Translations under genes and position numbers: made by a program
The notes under the pieces: model-generated
Database searches by the model: none
What the model saw: the letters and a program-made list of their open reading frames with translations, nothing else
What the model was told of the DNA's origin: nothing
Shown: piece after piece, positions 61,851 through 64,000 of the stretch
Numbering within the stretch: position 1 is the stretch's first letter
Layout: the number at the start of each line of letters is the position of its first letter
Assembly (NCBI GenBank): GCA_026874595.1
Contig: CM049315.1
Span: forward strand, 72,589,416-72,653,415
Direction of reading: 5' to 3'
DNA: 64,000 bases
Source: Sipunculus nudus
Lineage: Eukaryota; Annelida; Sipuncula; Golfingiida; Sipunculidae

Positions 61851-63181
61851 CACTTTGAGGAACAAAAAAAACTTGGTTAAGTCATGCGGAAGGCCAGGGC
61901 GGGCATATGAGATCTCTATTTCATATCCTACCGGAAATCGGTTTACCTCATTAATGACTAACAAAAAGTTATACATTTTTTTTAAATTTCGTTTTATTAG
62001 AACAAGCCAAAAATGTTCACTGTATGTATGATACCATATACACACGGGTTATTCTATTTAACTATAACAAAATATTAAAGCATTAATATCACCCAAAATA
62101 GGATAAAAATTTCCGAACCGTAAAACACGTGGATGTAATACATCGCCTTAACACAGACACACAGACGGACAGAAAAATAGACATACATTTATGACGTCAT
62201 AACATCTTTCAAACCACGTGTGCATGTGTGTTTTACTGTTAATATTTATTTTATATGTTATAATTTTTATTGAACATCATTTCAAGATGCTTGAATCCCA
62301 ATCGTGGGTTTTGGTAATAGATATAAGGTACATACCAGAGTCTCCAACTTCGCCTTTAAAGATAAGATATGCTATAATCATTTAAGAGCAAAATTTGAGA
62401 GCGTGTTTCTTTAAGTAAAAAAAAATGCATGTCTTATGACCAACATGCAAAATGTTATTGTTAAATGAAGCTTGCTTATATTCATCAGTCGGCACGGATC
62501 CACGCAGCCTCCCCCCCCCCCCATACAAACACAGAACCGTACACATATAGTTATATACACATTTATATATATGAATACATCTGTTACCGTCATTCGTTAT
62601 ATAATGCAAACAAAGGAGTAAGGAACAGCAAATCGTATATGCAAGCTTGGATGATTTGAAAACTCCATGCTTCAATCCAACTATATAAAACTGTTCACTC
62701 TTGATTGCCAATAACATAAGCCCAGAGGCTAACAGTATGATCAGACAAATTGCACATTTGATAATGATAAACATTTAGGTTAAGCATTGGCACTCACCGT
62801 GGTGTTCCAGGTAGAATTCTGGATCTGCCATTTATGTGATGCTGGGATTCAGTTTTAGGTTAGATAAAAAATTAGATTATGGTCAAAATTATCTTTTAAA
62901 ATAATTTTATTGTTGAGAAGGAAATGGGTGATCGAGGACCCTTGGCCGAAATAATCACTGTACTGAGCAAGTAGTTTTTTTTTATTTACAACTTAAACGT
63001 CTGACACCAGATCTCCAAATGATCTGGAAAGGCTATATTCCATTTAAAGGTGTCTATTTACCTACCTTTTATTAATAATAAATAATTATTAATAAAAAAT
63101 TACGGAATTTCTTGCTGACACTGTGTATATGTCAATGATCTCAGGGTATATCCTGTTAAGTTCCTATAACGCCTCTGTGGT
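61851..63181. other. No supported gene
   Basis: AT-rich intergenic sequence between two copies of the 9-bp-TSD element. Short frames only. Confidence 0.55.
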
Positions 63182-63654
63182 TACGCTCTTTACACAGCGC
63201 TTTACCCATAGGCCAACTACCTATATCGTAAGCGCCTTTTGTTATGACCTTGTATGAATCTCTACACCAGAGGGGAGCACAGTATTTTGGTCCAATCAGA
63301 TGAGACCCTGTGCTGAAGACAAAACGGTTTACCAGCCAAGCGAGGAATACACTAAACCAATGTTGTTCATTTCTTTTTGAGTCACAGCTCATCGCCCAGG
63401 CGACCGTTTGAACAGGCCACAGGCTCAGAGAGAATTGCCCCGCACATGGTTTATGGGCGGAGCCTGATGCCTGTCGAGAGTTTGTTGACTTGCATTTGGT
63501 TGGCTGCTCGTCACATCAGCAGTTTTTTTTCAGCAGACAGCTAGGCCCATGTGCGTCACCTGGTGTTTAAATGCATCATAAAAGGTCAAAGCAGGCAGCG
63601 AGAAAATCAGTAGCTTCTTTAGCAGCGCAAGATTTCCGCTGCCTCGGGAGGGTA
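63182..63654 (-). mobile_element. Non-autonomous 9-bp-TSD element, copy c
   Basis: Reverse-orientation, full-length copy (473 bp) of the 28590-29061 element. Its ends are TACGCTC and GAGGGTA (one mismatch). The flanking 9-mers are both CTCTGTGGT (63173-63181 and 63655-63663), a perfect target duplication. Confidence 0.85.
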
Positions 63655-64000
63655 CTCTGTGGTCGATGTATGAGCTTGTTACAAACAAGTTGTTAGTAAA
63701 CAAAGCAATGAACTTTGGTTCATCTGACTTGCCACCAGATGTCCTTATTGAATGTGTTTATATTATTTTGACGGGTCCCCAAATACTGTAAACAACTGAA
63801 TAAATACAAAACGAACAGCCTGTGTGTGGTTTGATCGGTGTTATCTCACCAAACTTTATGAAAGGTTTGAGGGATAACCTTTCGTTGACAGACGTCAAAT
63901 ATCAGGTTAGGCCCCTTTAAATTGCAAGTGTAAAGTGTCCTATATTTGTTCAATACGGGTCCGTCATTAAAAAAAATATTGAAGGACGACTCGCGTTTCC

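Overview
This is a window of an animal nuclear genome: AT-rich, gene-poor and full of repeats, with spliced genes, GT-AG introns, non-LTR retrotransposon remnants, solo LTRs, MITE-like elements and long TA microsatellites. A mollusc, perhaps a bivalve, is the best guess from the repeat content. This is an inference, because no marker gene is present. There is no sign of bacterial organisation, a CRISPR array or an rRNA cluster.

The only protein-coding locus I can support is a tandem pair of SLC16 / monocarboxylate-transporter-like genes on the + strand. Copy 1 (36590-47464) can be assembled from five exons into a complete 493-residue, 12-TM-type carrier. Its four introns are all phase 1 with GT-AG ends. 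Copy 2 (55880-60694) has the same five exons and an intact large exon 4. It carries three frame-breaking differences: one base lost at the exon 2 donor, two gained in exon 3, one gained in exon 5. It is therefore a young pseudogene, a gene with changed splicing, or a victim of assembly indels. The duplication also covers about 3-4 kb upstream of exon 1, including a candidate 5' UTR exon whose donor GT sits at the same aligned position in both copies.

Layout. 1-6.6 kb: intergenic, with one Harbinger-type MITE. 6.4-7.0 kb: a short periodic repeat beside a LINE reverse-transcriptase remnant. 7-19.8 kb: simple repeats, a 230-bp tandem duplication and CpG-rich repeats, with no supported gene. 19.9-30.7 kb: three solo LTRs of one family, two tandem-repeat fields (about 300-330 bp and 147 bp units) and a decayed LINE split by a 9-bp-TSD element. 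33-35 kb: two tRNA-like SINE/MITE copies, then the transporter upstream block with a MITE missing from the paralogous site. 36.6-47.5 kb: transporter copy 1, with a LINE in intron 1 and a Helitron-like element with ten 180-bp repeats in intron 3. 47.8-51.8 kb: nested mobile elements including the fourth solo LTR. 52-60.7 kb: transporter copy 2 and its upstream block. 60.9-63.7 kb: two more copies of the 9-bp-TSD element.

I found no clear candidate for a new multi-gene system. The items most worth following up are the duplicated and partly broken transporter, the four-member solo-LTR family with 4-bp target duplications, the 9-bp-TSD MITE family, and the Helitron-like insertion whose removal restores the phase of the surrounding tandem repeat.
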